Assembly: GCA_002413045.1 (NCBI GenBank)
Contig: DHWF01000036.1
Location: 3,998 to 67,997 of the forward strand
DNA: 64,000 nucleotides
DNA from: Chloroflexi bacterium UBA5189
GTDB taxonomy: Bacteria; Chloroflexota; Limnocylindria; Limnocylindrales; CSP1-4
Direction of reading: 5' to 3'
Shown: in pieces, positions 16,407 through 24,908 of the stretch
Numbering within the stretch: position 1 is the stretch's first letter
Layout: every line of letters begins with the position of its first letter
Notes under the pieces: model-generated
Seen by the model: only the letters and a program-made list of their open reading frames with translations
The model's database searches: none
Told to the model about the DNA's origin: nothing
Program-made: the position numbers and the translations under genes

Positions 16407-17987
16407 TCAGGTCGCCGGCTGTCGCAAGCGGTAGAGTTGCACATCTCCGTTGTCGTACACGATGTTCGTCGCTTCCAGGTCGGGGAGCGTTTCGTCGAGA
16501 CGGGTAATCTGCTCTCGAATCTCCCCCGAGATCAGGAATGACGCCGTTCCGCGATCGGGCTCGTCCATGTCCCAGACATCCGAATGCGACAAGCCGCCGA
16601 TCGTGATCTCGTATGCCGCCTGCAGGCGGTCGTCGGGCCCGATCCAGGTGGGCGTGTTCGGCAAATGGACTTGCACCCAGACCAGGCCTTCGAACTCGGA
16701 GGCCGTATAGAAGATCCACTTGTTGCTGACGTTTGGGTCGAGCGTGGACTTGACGAGCGCGCCGACGGATGCGGCCGCGACGGCGATCGCGGCGGATGTC
16801 AGCGCGAGCTTCTTGATGCGCGGGCCAGGTCGCCAGCGGCTCAACGCGACTGCAACCATAGGTGCGGCGACGGTTGCGAACACGGCGAACGCCCGATATT
16901 GGACATTCGCCGCCAGGGACCCGGTTCGGTCGATCGCGATGCTCGCTGCCCCCTGGGCAGCGAAGGCGGCATAGAACAGCCAGAGGGCCCAGATCCCAAA
17001 CGACTCTGGGCGGCCACCGCGCAGCCACCGCACGGCAAACCACAGCCAAACGAGGGCCGAGGAGATCAAGAGGATGAAATCGACCATGCTCAGGGCCAGG
17101 TACGCAAGCGGGCTCACCCACGCGGCCAGGATGCCCGCATAGGGATCGAATCCCCCGCCGCCGGTCAGGATTAGGTTGATGAGCCTTGCCGGGATCGAAC
17201 CGAGCTCGCGAAGCGTGGGCAGGATTGGTGGATAGATGAAGACCACGAAGACAACGACGAGCACCGCCGACGCTGCACTCGACCAGCCGAAGATTCGGAC
17301 GGAGTCGGTCGCGAATGGGCGTAGGTTGGGCCGGATGCGACGAGCGACCCAGGAGAGAATCAGGGCGGAAACGAGGGCAACGACGAGGGACATCCCGAAG
17401 AGTGCGTTCGTGGCAATCAGACCCCAGCTCATTAACAGGACAAGCGCCATGTGGGCCCTGTGCATGAACGGGTCGTCGCGGCTACGGACGCTCCGAACGA
17501 GCAGCCACAGAGCCGTGAGCAGAAAGGCTCGATCGAGGCGTTCGTGGCTGCCCCGAAGGACGGCGAACAGATACTCCGGCACGAGCACGAGCAGGAGTAC
17601 GGCGAGCGTCGCGATTCGAGCGCTGCCGGTCAATTCACGGTAGAGGGCCCATGCGGGCAGGACAAGGAGGGCCGAGATGAGAGGAAATACGTCCTGCTGC
17701 AGTGCCTGAATGCTCAAACCGGTGAACGCCACGATCGCCATCGAAACGACCTGATAGCCGTACCCGTTGTAGTAGGCATCCACGGTCTGAGGAGCAAGTT
17801 CGGCGTTATTGGTCACGACCCGAATGGCCTGTGACATCGAGCCCGTGTCGGTCTCCGCCCACAGCCCGCCGGGCCGTAGGACGAAGTAGGCGCCGGCAAG
17901 GAGTGCCATGACGAGCAGTGCCGCGAGTTCAACGAGCGTCCGCCGGTCACCCTCCGACAGGACCCCGCGCAGTGCTCGAAATGTCAT
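16407..17987 (-). CDS. Polytopic membrane protein, GT-C-like
   Basis: 526 residues: about 11 hydrophobic helices to residue 400, then a roughly 120-residue soluble C-terminus. The first periplasmic loop bears acidic residues (WAETDTGSMS), the usual place for the catalytic acid of GT-C enzymes, but no family signature is visible. The ATG at 17987 follows the upstream epimerase stop with no gap. It resembles the protein at 7963 in layout, and both may be polyprenyl-donor-dependent sugar transferases. Function unassigned. Confidence 0.6.
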   Translation of the reverse strand: MTFRALRGVLSEGDRRTLVELAALLVMALLAGAYFVLRPGGLWAETDTGSMSQAIRVVTNNAELAPQTVDAYYNGYGYQVVSMAIVAFTGLSIQALQQDVFPLISALLVLPAWALYRELTGSARIATLAVLLLVLVPEYLFAVLRGSHERLDRAFLLTALWLLVRSVRSRDDPFMHRAHMALVLLMSWGLIATNALFGMSLVVALVSALILSWVARRIRPNLRPFATDSVRIFGWSSAASAVLVVVFVVFIYPPILPTLRELGSIPARLINLILTGGGGFDPYAGILAAWVSPLAYLALSMVDFILLISSALVWLWFAVRWLRGGRPESFGIWALWLFYAAFAAQGAASIAIDRTGSLAANVQYRAFAVFATVAAPMVAVALSRWRPGPRIKKLALTSAAIAVAAASVGALVKSTLDPNVSNKWIFYTASEFEGLVWVQVHLPNTPTWIGPDDRLQAAYEITIGGLSHSDVWDMDEPDRGTASFLISGEIREQITRLDETLPDLEATNIVYDNGDVQLYRLRQPAT

Positions 17988-19046
17988 CTAGACCCGAACG
18001 ACGGTCGCTCCTGCACCAGACCGTCGGCGCAGGTTCTCGTCAAGCTGGTTGGCACTGAGAAGCCGACGAATCTGGGCGATTCGCTGGAAGCGGGGACCCT
18101 GGAACTCCTCGAGCGTCAGGTGCTCCCGGGCAAATGCTTCGGCCAGCTCGCTCGCTCCTGCCCTGGCGTTCCAGGTCGTCCGGAACCCAAGCTCACGTTC
18201 GATCCGTCCGCAGTCGACGCGGTAGTTGCGCATGTCGGCAGACGCATCCCCGGCGTACTCGACCTGGCAGCCGGGAACCACATCGGCGACGAGCTCGGCC
18301 AGTTCGCGGATCTGATAGTTCTCCTCCGTGGAACCGACGTTGAAGGCTCGATCGCGGACGGCTTCGGTCGGCGCCCGAAGCACCGTCACGACGGCACGCG
18401 CGATGTCATGGACGTGGACGATGGGTCGCCACGCACGGCCGTCGCTCTGCAGTCTCACCTGCCCCGTCGTGATCGCCCACGCGACGAGGTTGTTCAGGAC
18501 GACATCGACGCGCAATCGGGGCGATACGCCGTACGCGGTCGCGTTGCGCAGGTACGTCGGACTGAAGGCGCGGTCGGCGAGGCGTGCGAGATCGCGCTCG
18601 GCGAGGACCTTGGAACGACCATACGGCGTGACGGGTCGCAATTCCGCATCCTCGGTCAGCAGCGCGTCGCCGCCGGATGCGCCGTAGTTGCTGCATGACG
18701 AGGAAAAGACAAAGCGCTCGACGCCGGCAGCCTTCGCACTCGCCGCGAGGCGGACGGTCGCCTCGTGGTTCACGGCCATCGTCAGGCTCGGGTCGATATC
18801 GCCAAGCGGGTCGTTCGAGAGCGCCGCCAGGTGAACGACTGCGTCGAACCCGACCAGGTCGGTCTGACCGACGTCTCGCAGGTCCAGCGCCAGCATCGGG
18901 ATCGAGGGCATCGCGGCGGGATCCCCGAATGTGCAGTCGTGATAGAGGTCGCTGTCCAGACCGACGACGTCCATCCCGTCAGACACGAGAACGCGGGTCA
19001 TGACCACGCCGAGATAGCCGAGGTGTCCCGTGACCAGAACTCGCAC
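17988..19046 (-). CDS. NAD-dependent epimerase/dehydratase (extended SDR)
   Basis: 352 residues. The NAD loop is LVTGHLGYLGVVM, followed by VVHLAALSNDPLGD, SSSCSNYG and YGRSK (YxxxK). It ends with a helical tail (RRLLSANQLDENLRR) that is common in SDRs found with sugar C-methyltransferases and RfbF-type enzymes. It probably acts on an NDP-4-keto- or NDP-hexose in deoxysugar synthesis. I chose the GTG at 19046 because GGGAG lies 5-8 nt before it; a GTG at 19058 and a much longer ORF to 19781 exist but are non-coding in character. Confidence 0.75.
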   Translation of the reverse strand: MRVLVTGHLGYLGVVMTRVLVSDGMDVVGLDSDLYHDCTFGDPAAMPSIPMLALDLRDVGQTDLVGFDAVVHLAALSNDPLGDIDPSLTMAVNHEATVRLAASAKAAGVERFVFSSSCSNYGASGGDALLTEDAELRPVTPYGRSKVLAERDLARLADRAFSPTYLRNATAYGVSPRLRVDVVLNNLVAWAITTGQVRLQSDGRAWRPIVHVHDIARAVVTVLRAPTEAVRDRAFNVGSTEENYQIRELAELVADVVPGCQVEYAGDASADMRNYRVDCGRIERELGFRTTWNARAGASELAEAFAREHLTLEEFQGPRFQRIAQIRRLLSANQLDENLRRRSGAGATVVRV

Positions 19047-19170
19047 GCGGGCTCCCACGATAGCTAGGGCTCCAGCGGCACAGCCTACACGCGCGCCCCC
19101 GATCTCGAGGTCTCTCCGGGCGTCGGCTGCGAGTCGGCAATGCGAGCCGGACGACGCTGGCGCGCGTGCC

Positions 19171-19199
19171 TTCTTGGCCCTCCACGGAGTGTCTATAGT
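19171..19199 (+). promoter_or_regulatory. Putative promoter of the sugar dehydrogenase gene
   Basis: TATAGT (19194-19199) is a good -10 in GC-rich DNA. TTCTTG (19171-19176) lies 17 nt upstream as a weak -35. It precedes the 19275 start by about 70 nt in a divergent gap. Confidence 0.45.
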
Positions 19200-19274
19200 T
19201 ACGCCGTCTGAGTCGTCCGACCGCCTCGCGGGCCAGGATCTGGAGGGCACCACGTCCGCGCCAACGCCGTGGTG

Positions 19275-22200
19275 ATGCAGCGGCGCCTGTTCGTCCGTCC
19301 GCCGATCCGCCAGGCGTTCCTCGTCGCCCTCGTCGCCTTCTCGACCATTGCCAGCGTCGTGCTGCCGGTCTCCGCGCCCGCACCGGCCCAGGCCGCCCAG
19401 CCCACCGAACTGCAGTGCCAGAAGGGCTTCCTTCGATCGAGCGCGTCGGGCGTCGAGACATGTGCGGCGGTCGGTGGCAGAGCGGAGCCGCTCGTCAGCG
19501 CACTCCCAACCGGGTTCCAGGAGAGCACCGTCTGGTCCGGTCTGACCAACCCGACGGCGATCCGCTTTGCGGCCGACGGCCGTGTGTTCGTGGCGGAGAA
19601 GAGCGGGACGATCAAGATCTTCGACAGCCTCGCTGACCCGACGCCGACGTCCTTCACGGGCCTGAACACGAACGTGCACAACTTCTGGGACCGGGGCCTC
19701 CTCGGGATGGCACTGGATCCGAGCCTGACCGGCGGCATGGGATCGGGCTCGTACATCTACGTGCTGTACTCGTACGACCATGTCCTCGGCAGCGCCGCAC
19801 CCGCAGGACAGTGGACTGATGGTTGCCCGACACCCCCCGGCCCGAACACCGACGGGTGCGTGATCAGCGGCCGCCTTTCACGACTCGCCGTGACGGGCTC
19901 GACGATCACGGGCACCGAGCAGGTGCTGATCGAGGATTGGTGCCAGCAGTTCCCGAGCCATTCCGTCGGCAGCCTGGCCTTCGGTCCGGACGGCGCGCTG
20001 TACGTCAGCGGGGGCGACGGGGCAAACTTCAACGCCGTCGACTACGGGCAGTTCGGTGGCTCGCTGGCGGACACCCCCACGCCGGCAAACCCGTGTGGCG
20101 ATCCACCAGGTGCGCCAATGTCCCCACCGACCGCCGAGGGCGGCGCCCTCCGAAGCCAGGACGTCCGGGTCGCGACGCCGTCCGGCACGTATCGGGATGT
20201 CGTCGTCGGCGACACGCCGATCTCGTACTGGCGGCTCGGCGAATCGAGCGGGACCACGGCAGTCGACCAGATGGCGACCAACCCAGGAACCTACGTTGGC
20301 GGTCCGACTCTCGGCGTCGCCGGTCCGCTCGTCGGCGATTCGAACACCGCGGTCGGCCTGAATGGAACGTCGCAGTACGTCAGCGTGGCCAACTCGGCGG
20401 CATTCCGCTTCGCCGGGACCGCGCCGTTCAGCGTCGAGATCTGGTTCAAGCACACCGCCGACGGGACCTACCGACGGGTGATCGGCGCTGAGAATGCCTT
20501 GGGGCAGGGCTGGCACATCTACTCACAGAACGCGGCCTGGGGGTTCGTGCGGCTGGGCGCCGGTGGGGTCGCGCAGGTGACGGATGCGACGCCGGCAGGC
20601 TCGGGCTGGATCCACGCCGTGGCCACGTACGACGGCACGACGATGCACCTCTACGAGAACGGTACCGAGCTCGCGCTCCCGGCGATGTCGAATCAGGCCC
20701 TCCCGTCGGACACGACGTTCTTTGTCGGGCGGTACGGCGGGGCGCCCGTCTCGATGTTCAACGGCACGATCGACGAGTCGGCCATCTACAACTACGCCCT
20801 CTCACCGGCCCAGGTGGTGGCCCACTTCGCCGCGGCCTCGGCGCCATCCCCGACGGGCGACCCGACGGGCCTGAACGGGGCGATCCTCCGCGTGAACCCG
20901 GCGACCGGGGCAGGGATGCCGGGAAACCCATTCGCGTCCAGCAGCGACGCCAACGCGCGCCGGATCATCGCCTTTGGTCTTCGCAATCCATTCCGCGTGA
21001 CCTTCCGGCCCAACACGAACGAGCTGTGGGTCGGCGATGTCGGCTGGAGCACATGGGAGGAGATCGACCGGATCCCCGATGCCACAGACGGCATCGCGGA
21101 GAACTTCGGCTGGCCATGCTACGAGGGAAATGCCCGCCAGGACGGCTATGATGCGGCAAACCTGAACCTGTGCGAGACGCTCTACAACCAGGGTCCAGGC
21201 GCCATCGCGTCGCCGCTCTTCGAATACAACCACCTCGCCACCGTGGTGTCCGGCGAGACGTGCCCGACAGGGAGCTCCTCGATCACAGGCGTCGCCTTCT
21301 ATCCGAAGACCGGCGGATCGTTCCCATTCGCCTACGCCGGAGGTCTGTTCTTCGCCGACCACAGCCGCAACTGCATCTGGTTCATGCCCGAGGGCAGCAA
21401 CGGCCAGCCGGATCCGAACGCCACGCAGACGTTCGTCGCCGGTGCGTCCAATCCGGTCGACCTGGTCATCGGCCCAGGAGGCGACCTGTATTACGTCGAC
21501 TTCGGGGACACCTGCGGGACCTGCGGCGCGATCCGCCGGATCAGCTCGAGCGGTGGGAACCAGGCACCGACCGCGGTCATCCAGGCAGCGCCCACCGGCG
21601 GTCCCGTGCCGCTGACGGTCAGCTTCAACGGCAGCGGCTCCTCGGATCCTGAGGGCACCGCCTTGACGTACGCGTGGGACCTGGACGGAGACGGGGCGTA
21701 CGACGACGCCACCGGGCCAACGGCGTCATGGACGTACCAGAGCCCGGGCAACGTCACTGTCGGGTTGCGGGCGACCGACGCGCAGCTTGCATCCGGGACT
21801 GCCAGCCAGGTCATCAGCGTTGCCAACAGCCCGCCCGTGCCTACGATCTCGGCCCCGACCTCGGCGCTGACCTGGAAGGTCGGTGACCTGATCTCCTTCA
21901 GCGGGTCGGCGACCGACCCGGAGGATGGGGCACTTCCGGCCTCCGCGCTGAGCTGGGCACTCGTCATCCAGCACTGCCCATCGAACTGCCACACGCACGG
22001 CGTCCAGACCTGGGCCGGCGTCGCCTCCGGCTCGTTCAACGCGCCCGACCACGAATACCCTTCATACCTCGAGCTCAGCCTCACGGCCACCGACAGATTC
22101 GGATCGAGCGCGACGAGGACGGTCAGGCTCGATCCGGAGACCGTCGTGTTGAGCTTCCAGACCGTGCCTTCGGGCCTCGCGCTCGCGGTCAATGCGCTGT

Positions 22201-22832
22201 CGTCCACGGCGCCATTCAGTCGGACGGTGATCGTTGGCTCCTCCAACTCGGTCTCGGCCACCTCGCCGCAGACCCTCGGCGGCGCCAGCTATGGGTTCAC
22301 GTCGTGGTCCGACGGCCTGCCACAGTCACACCAGATCGTCGCACCGGCGACGAATACGACCTACACGGCGACATACACCTCCACCTCGTTCTCGATCGCC
22401 ACGTCGGCAGATTCCCTGATCCGATGGAACAAGGCGAACGCGAATTTCGGGACATCGACCGACCTCCGCGTGCGAACGGGGCAATACCGTACGTATCTGA
22501 AGTTCGTGGTCACCGGCCTGACGCACCCGGCCAGCTCGGCGACGATCCGCCTGTGGGTGACCGATCCCGGCACCGGAGGGGGCAGCGCCTTCGTTGTCGG
22601 CAATACGTGGACCGAGACCGGGATCACCTGGAACAACGCGCCCGTGATCTCGGGTTCCGCTCTGTCGACGATCGGGACAGCGGCGACCGGGACGTGGGTC
22701 GAGTTCAATGTCGGGTCCGTGATCACGGGTAATGCCACCTACAGTTTCGCGATCTCCGGCGGGAACACGGATGCCGTTGATTACGCAAGCCGGGAGACCG
22801 CAAACGACCCGGTGCTCGTCGTGACCCCCTAG
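19275..22832 (+). CDS. Secreted PQQ-type sugar dehydrogenase with nested LamG, PKD and CBM96-like domains
   Basis: 1185 residues. A signal peptide (about 1-40, cleaved near AQAA) is followed by the first half of a GSDH beta-propeller (about 55-295: GRVFVAEKSGTIKIFD, then FPSHSVG with the likely catalytic His). A LamG/concanavalin-like domain (about 305-520: SYWRLGE, SVEIWFKH, IDESAIYNYALSPAQV) interrupts it. The propeller then resumes (GDPTGLNGAILRVNPATGAG to about 760), followed by a PKD domain (YAWDLDGDGAYDD), further Ig-like regions and a C-terminal CBM96/DNRLRE-like domain. The family oxidises sugars with PQQ. Here it may act on or bind extracellular glycan. ATG at 19275 preferred over two GTGs just upstream. 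Confidence 0.8.
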   Translation: MQRRLFVRPPIRQAFLVALVAFSTIASVVLPVSAPAPAQAAQPTELQCQKGFLRSSASGVETCAAVGGRAEPLVSALPTGFQESTVWSGLTNPTAIRFAADGRVFVAEKSGTIKIFDSLADPTPTSFTGLNTNVHNFWDRGLLGMALDPSLTGGMGSGSYIYVLYSYDHVLGSAAPAGQWTDGCPTPPGPNTDGCVISGRLSRLAVTGSTITGTEQVLIEDWCQQFPSHSVGSLAFGPDGALYVSGGDGANFNAVDYGQFGGSLADTPTPANPCGDPPGAPMSPPTAEGGALRSQDVRVATPSGTYRDVVVGDTPISYWRLGESSGTTAVDQMATNPGTYVGGPTLGVAGPLVGDSNTAVGLNGTSQYVSVANSAAFRFAGTAPFSVEIWFKHTADGTYRRVIGAENALGQGWHIYSQNAAWGFVRLGAGGVAQVTDATPAGSGWIHAVATYDGTTMHLYENGTELALPAMSNQALPSDTTFFVGRYGGAPVSMFNGTIDESAIYNYALSPAQVVAHFAAASAPSPTGDPTGLNGAILRVNPATGAGMPGNPFASSSDANARRIIAFGLRNPFRVTFRPNTNELWVGDVGWSTWEEIDRIPDATDGIAENFGWPCYEGNARQDGYDAANLNLCETLYNQGPGAIASPLFEYNHLATVVSGETCPTGSSSITGVAFYPKTGGSFPFAYAGGLFFADHSRNCIWFMPEGSNGQPDPNATQTFVAGASNPVDLVIGPGGDLYYVDFGDTCGTCGAIRRISSSGGNQAPTAVIQAAPTGGPVPLTVSFNGSGSSDPEGTALTYAWDLDGDGAYDDATGPTASWTYQSPGNVTVGLRATDAQLASGTASQVISVANSPPVPTISAPTSALTWKVGDLISFSGSATDPEDGALPASALSWALVIQHCPSNCHTHGVQTWAGVASGSFNAPDHEYPSYLELSLTATDRFGSSATRTVRLDPETVVLSFQTVPSGLALAVNALSSTAPFSRTVIVGSSNSVSATSPQTLGGASYGFTSWSDGLPQSHQIVAPATNTTYTATYTSTSFSIATSADSLIRWNKANANFGTSTDLRVRTGQYRTYLKFVVTGLTHPASSATIRLWVTDPGTGGGSAFVVGNTWTETGITWNNAPVISGSALSTIGTAATGTWVEFNVGSVITGNATYSFAISGGNTDAVDYASRETANDPVLVVTP

Positions 22833-22860
22833 TGTCTCGTCGCCGCTGCAAGACCGAGTC

Positions 22861-24366
22861 GTGCGCCTGAGGGCCTTCGGCGGGATCGGTGGCGTCGCCC
22901 TGCTTGTGGTGCTCGCGGTGGTCGCGAGCCGGCTGGTCCTGCTCCTGGCGTTCCATCCGGCGTTCAGCGACGTCGCGAACTACGAGAACTCAGCGGCGAG
23001 GGTCGTGTCGATCGCGACGGAGAAGTTTTCTTCGTTTGGAGGGGAGGGCGGCGGCGGATCGAGCGACGCCCCCGCCAGCTCGCCGGACACCATCTTCCCC
23101 GCGTACCCGCCGTTGGCGATCGCGTTCATGACCGCTGCCGGCTTTAACGTCGCCCGGTTCGAGCCCGCCTATCCGGACGCCTACGCCGATCAGTACCGCC
23201 TGCTCATGTTCGGCATCGATCTCGTGATCATCGTCACGCTCCTCGCGGCGGCGAGTTCGAGCTTCGTCGATCGAGGCAGGTGGCCAGTTGAGCGCCTTCG
23301 GCCTCTGGTGGCCTACGGTCTTGGCGGGATCGCATTCGGGTATCTCCTCTACGATCGGCTCGATCTGGTCGTCGGTGCCCTGCTCCTCGCCTCGCTGCTG
23401 TTGATGTTGCGCGGTTCCTGGCGCAGCTCGTTCGTCTTCCTGGCCCTGGCGATCAACTTCAAGGCCGTGCCGTTCGTGTTGGCACCCCTGTGGATCGTGG
23501 GCTCGTTGCCGTCCACGTTCTGGAGCTCTGGGACATGGCGCGAGCGAGGACGCGCGGTTCGCTTGATCGTGACCCGGGCCGGCTTCCTGATCGGGGCGAC
23601 CGCGGTCGTGTTCCTGCCGTTCCTCGTCGCCGTCGGCTCGCTCGCGACGAATTTCATCCGGTTCAATGCCATCCGGGGTGTGCAGATCGAGTCGATCCCA
23701 AGCTCGATCCTGCTTGCGCTGCACGCGATCGGTGTTCCGATCCGGATCGTGGATGCATTCGGGGCATTCGATCTGGATTCCCCGGCTGCGCCACTGGTCT
23801 CTGCGCTGTCGCCGCTACTCGTGGTGCTTGCTGTCCTTGGCGGCACGGGCGCCTATGCGCTTGCCCGCGGTCCATCCGTCGCGCGCGGGACGATTCCAGC
23901 GGAGTCACCACCGGCTGCGGAGTCGCCACCGGCCGGCGCCGAGCTGGCGGCGGCCGCCGACCCTCAACGGTTCATTGCGGCGACGCTCCTCATCCTGCTG
24001 CTGACGATCGTCCTGTCCAAGGTGCTCTCGCCGCAATATCTGCTGTGGATCCTGCCGCTTGCCCCGCTGCTTGCAACGCGCTCCGGGCGCGGCCGCCTGT
24101 TTGCCGTCGGATTCCTGGCCGCGGCATTCCTGTCCGTCGTGATCTTTCCGGTCCTGTACGAAACGGACGTTGTGCGGCCGGCGCCCGGAGGTGGGTTCCT
24201 CGACCCGAGCGTGCTCGGCGTGGCCCTGCTGCTCCTGCGCAACGGCATCCTGGTTGGCCTGTCCGTCCTGCTCGTCCGCATCGTGATCGCACGAGTCGAG
24301 CGGGTCATTCCGGCGCGGACCAGCCGCGAGCGCCCGGCCATGGCCGGATCAGAATCTGGATCGTGA
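22861..24366 (+). CDS. Membrane mannosyltransferase-like protein (GT87/GT-C)
   Basis: 501 residues with about ten helices. The early periplasmic loop DVANYENSA carries the acidic residue typical of GT-C proteins. PAYPPLAIAF and SPQYLLWILPLAPLL near the end resemble GT87 (DUF2029) mannosyltransferases, which use polyprenyl-phosphomannose. GTG start at 22861, 28 nt after the dehydrogenase stop. A small insertion (GGEGGGGSSDAPASS) lies in the first loop and an Ala/Glu-rich insert at about 345-360. Donor and acceptor unknown. Confidence 0.65.
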   Translation: MRLRAFGGIGGVALLVVLAVVASRLVLLLAFHPAFSDVANYENSAARVVSIATEKFSSFGGEGGGGSSDAPASSPDTIFPAYPPLAIAFMTAAGFNVARFEPAYPDAYADQYRLLMFGIDLVIIVTLLAAASSSFVDRGRWPVERLRPLVAYGLGGIAFGYLLYDRLDLVVGALLLASLLLMLRGSWRSSFVFLALAINFKAVPFVLAPLWIVGSLPSTFWSSGTWRERGRAVRLIVTRAGFLIGATAVVFLPFLVAVGSLATNFIRFNAIRGVQIESIPSSILLALHAIGVPIRIVDAFGAFDLDSPAAPLVSALSPLLVVLAVLGGTGAYALARGPSVARGTIPAESPPAAESPPAGAELAAAADPQRFIAATLLILLLTIVLSKVLSPQYLLWILPLAPLLATRSGRGRLFAVGFLAAAFLSVVIFPVLYETDVVRPAPGGGFLDPSVLGVALLLLRNGILVGLSVLLVRIVIARVERVIPARTSRERPAMAGSESGS

Positions 24367-24490
24367 GGTCGGCAGCTTCGGCGGCGATGCGGGGCGTCGA
24401 TTTCGACGGCCTTTTTCGCCGCGCGTGTCCCTCCGCGTTCGACGATAGGGCGATGGTCCTATGGCGTCGCCGAGCCCAAGTCACTAGGGT

Positions 24491-24519
24491 AGGAGGCAGG
24501 CTCCTCGCGATTTGCGAGG
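24491..24519 (+). promoter_or_regulatory. Two overlapping hairpins upstream of small ORF
   Basis: AGGAG(24491)...CTCCT(24501-24505) and CCTCGC(24503-24508)...GCGAGG(24514-24519) are perfect inverted repeats that share bases 24503-24505, so only one can form. A TAGAAT -10-like hexamer follows at 24531-24536, just before the ATGs at 24541/24546. The arrangement may be an operator or a switch, but if transcription starts after TAGAAT the stems would act as DNA only. Confidence 0.25.
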
Positions 24520-24545
24520 CTGTGACGCACTAGAATCGAGATGCG

Positions 24546-24803
24546 ATGCGCGCCCGTGCTCGTCCCAGCCCGGTCAACAGGCAGTTCGTCGGCAACGACG
24601 CGCCGCCGCTGGCTCCGATCGCGTCGTGGATCTGTCGGGCATTCAGCCACGACTGGGCCGATCCGCGGGCGGTCGCCGCTGACCTGTTCCGCGTTTCCTG
24701 CAAGCGCTGCTCGCGCGTGCTCACCGGCGACTGGCTCGAGATCGAGCGCCACCGCGCGTGGAAGCATCATCGGAGCCCGGCTTTCCCTGTGTCCCGCCGC
24801 TGA
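24546..24803 (+). CDS. Small putative zinc-binding protein
   Basis: 85 residues with Cys/His spacing CRAFSHDW ... CKRCSR (about residues 31 and 53), resembling short zinc-ribbon proteins of the DUF1660 kind. Third positions are G/C-rich as in true genes. There is no ribosome site; TAGAAT 9 nt upstream suggests a leaderless or near-leaderless mRNA. An overlapping ORF from ATG 24541 in another frame looks less coding. No function is assigned. It stands alone between two glycan genes. Confidence 0.45.
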   Translation: MRARARPSPVNRQFVGNDAPPLAPIASWICRAFSHDWADPRAVAADLFRVSCKRCSRVLTGDWLEIERHRAWKHHRSPAFPVSRR

Positions 24804-24834
24804 CCTGACGCTCCGTGGGCTCAGGCTCACCGCG

Positions 24835-24840
24835 TACACT
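24835..24840 (+). promoter_or_regulatory. Putative -10 element before flippase
   Basis: TACACT in the context GCGTACACTCG repeats the element at 12783. It would give a leader of about 62 nt for the flippase at 24909, which has a CGGAG directly before its ATG. No clear -35. Confidence 0.35.
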
Positions 24841-24908
24841 CGGCCCATCGCCGGAGACCAATCGGGCATCTACCATGCGCGGCCGGCCGGCCTGCATTCC
24901 CCACGGAG

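Noticed and set aside
17988..19781. 597-codon minus-strand ORF
   Set aside because: Only the part from 19046 matches the epimerase; the upstream part overlaps the dehydrogenase gene and its promoter.
19269..22832. Possible assembly fusion of two genes in the dehydrogenase ORF
   Set aside because: The propeller halves join exactly at a loop and the frame is clean throughout, so a genuine nested domain is simpler.
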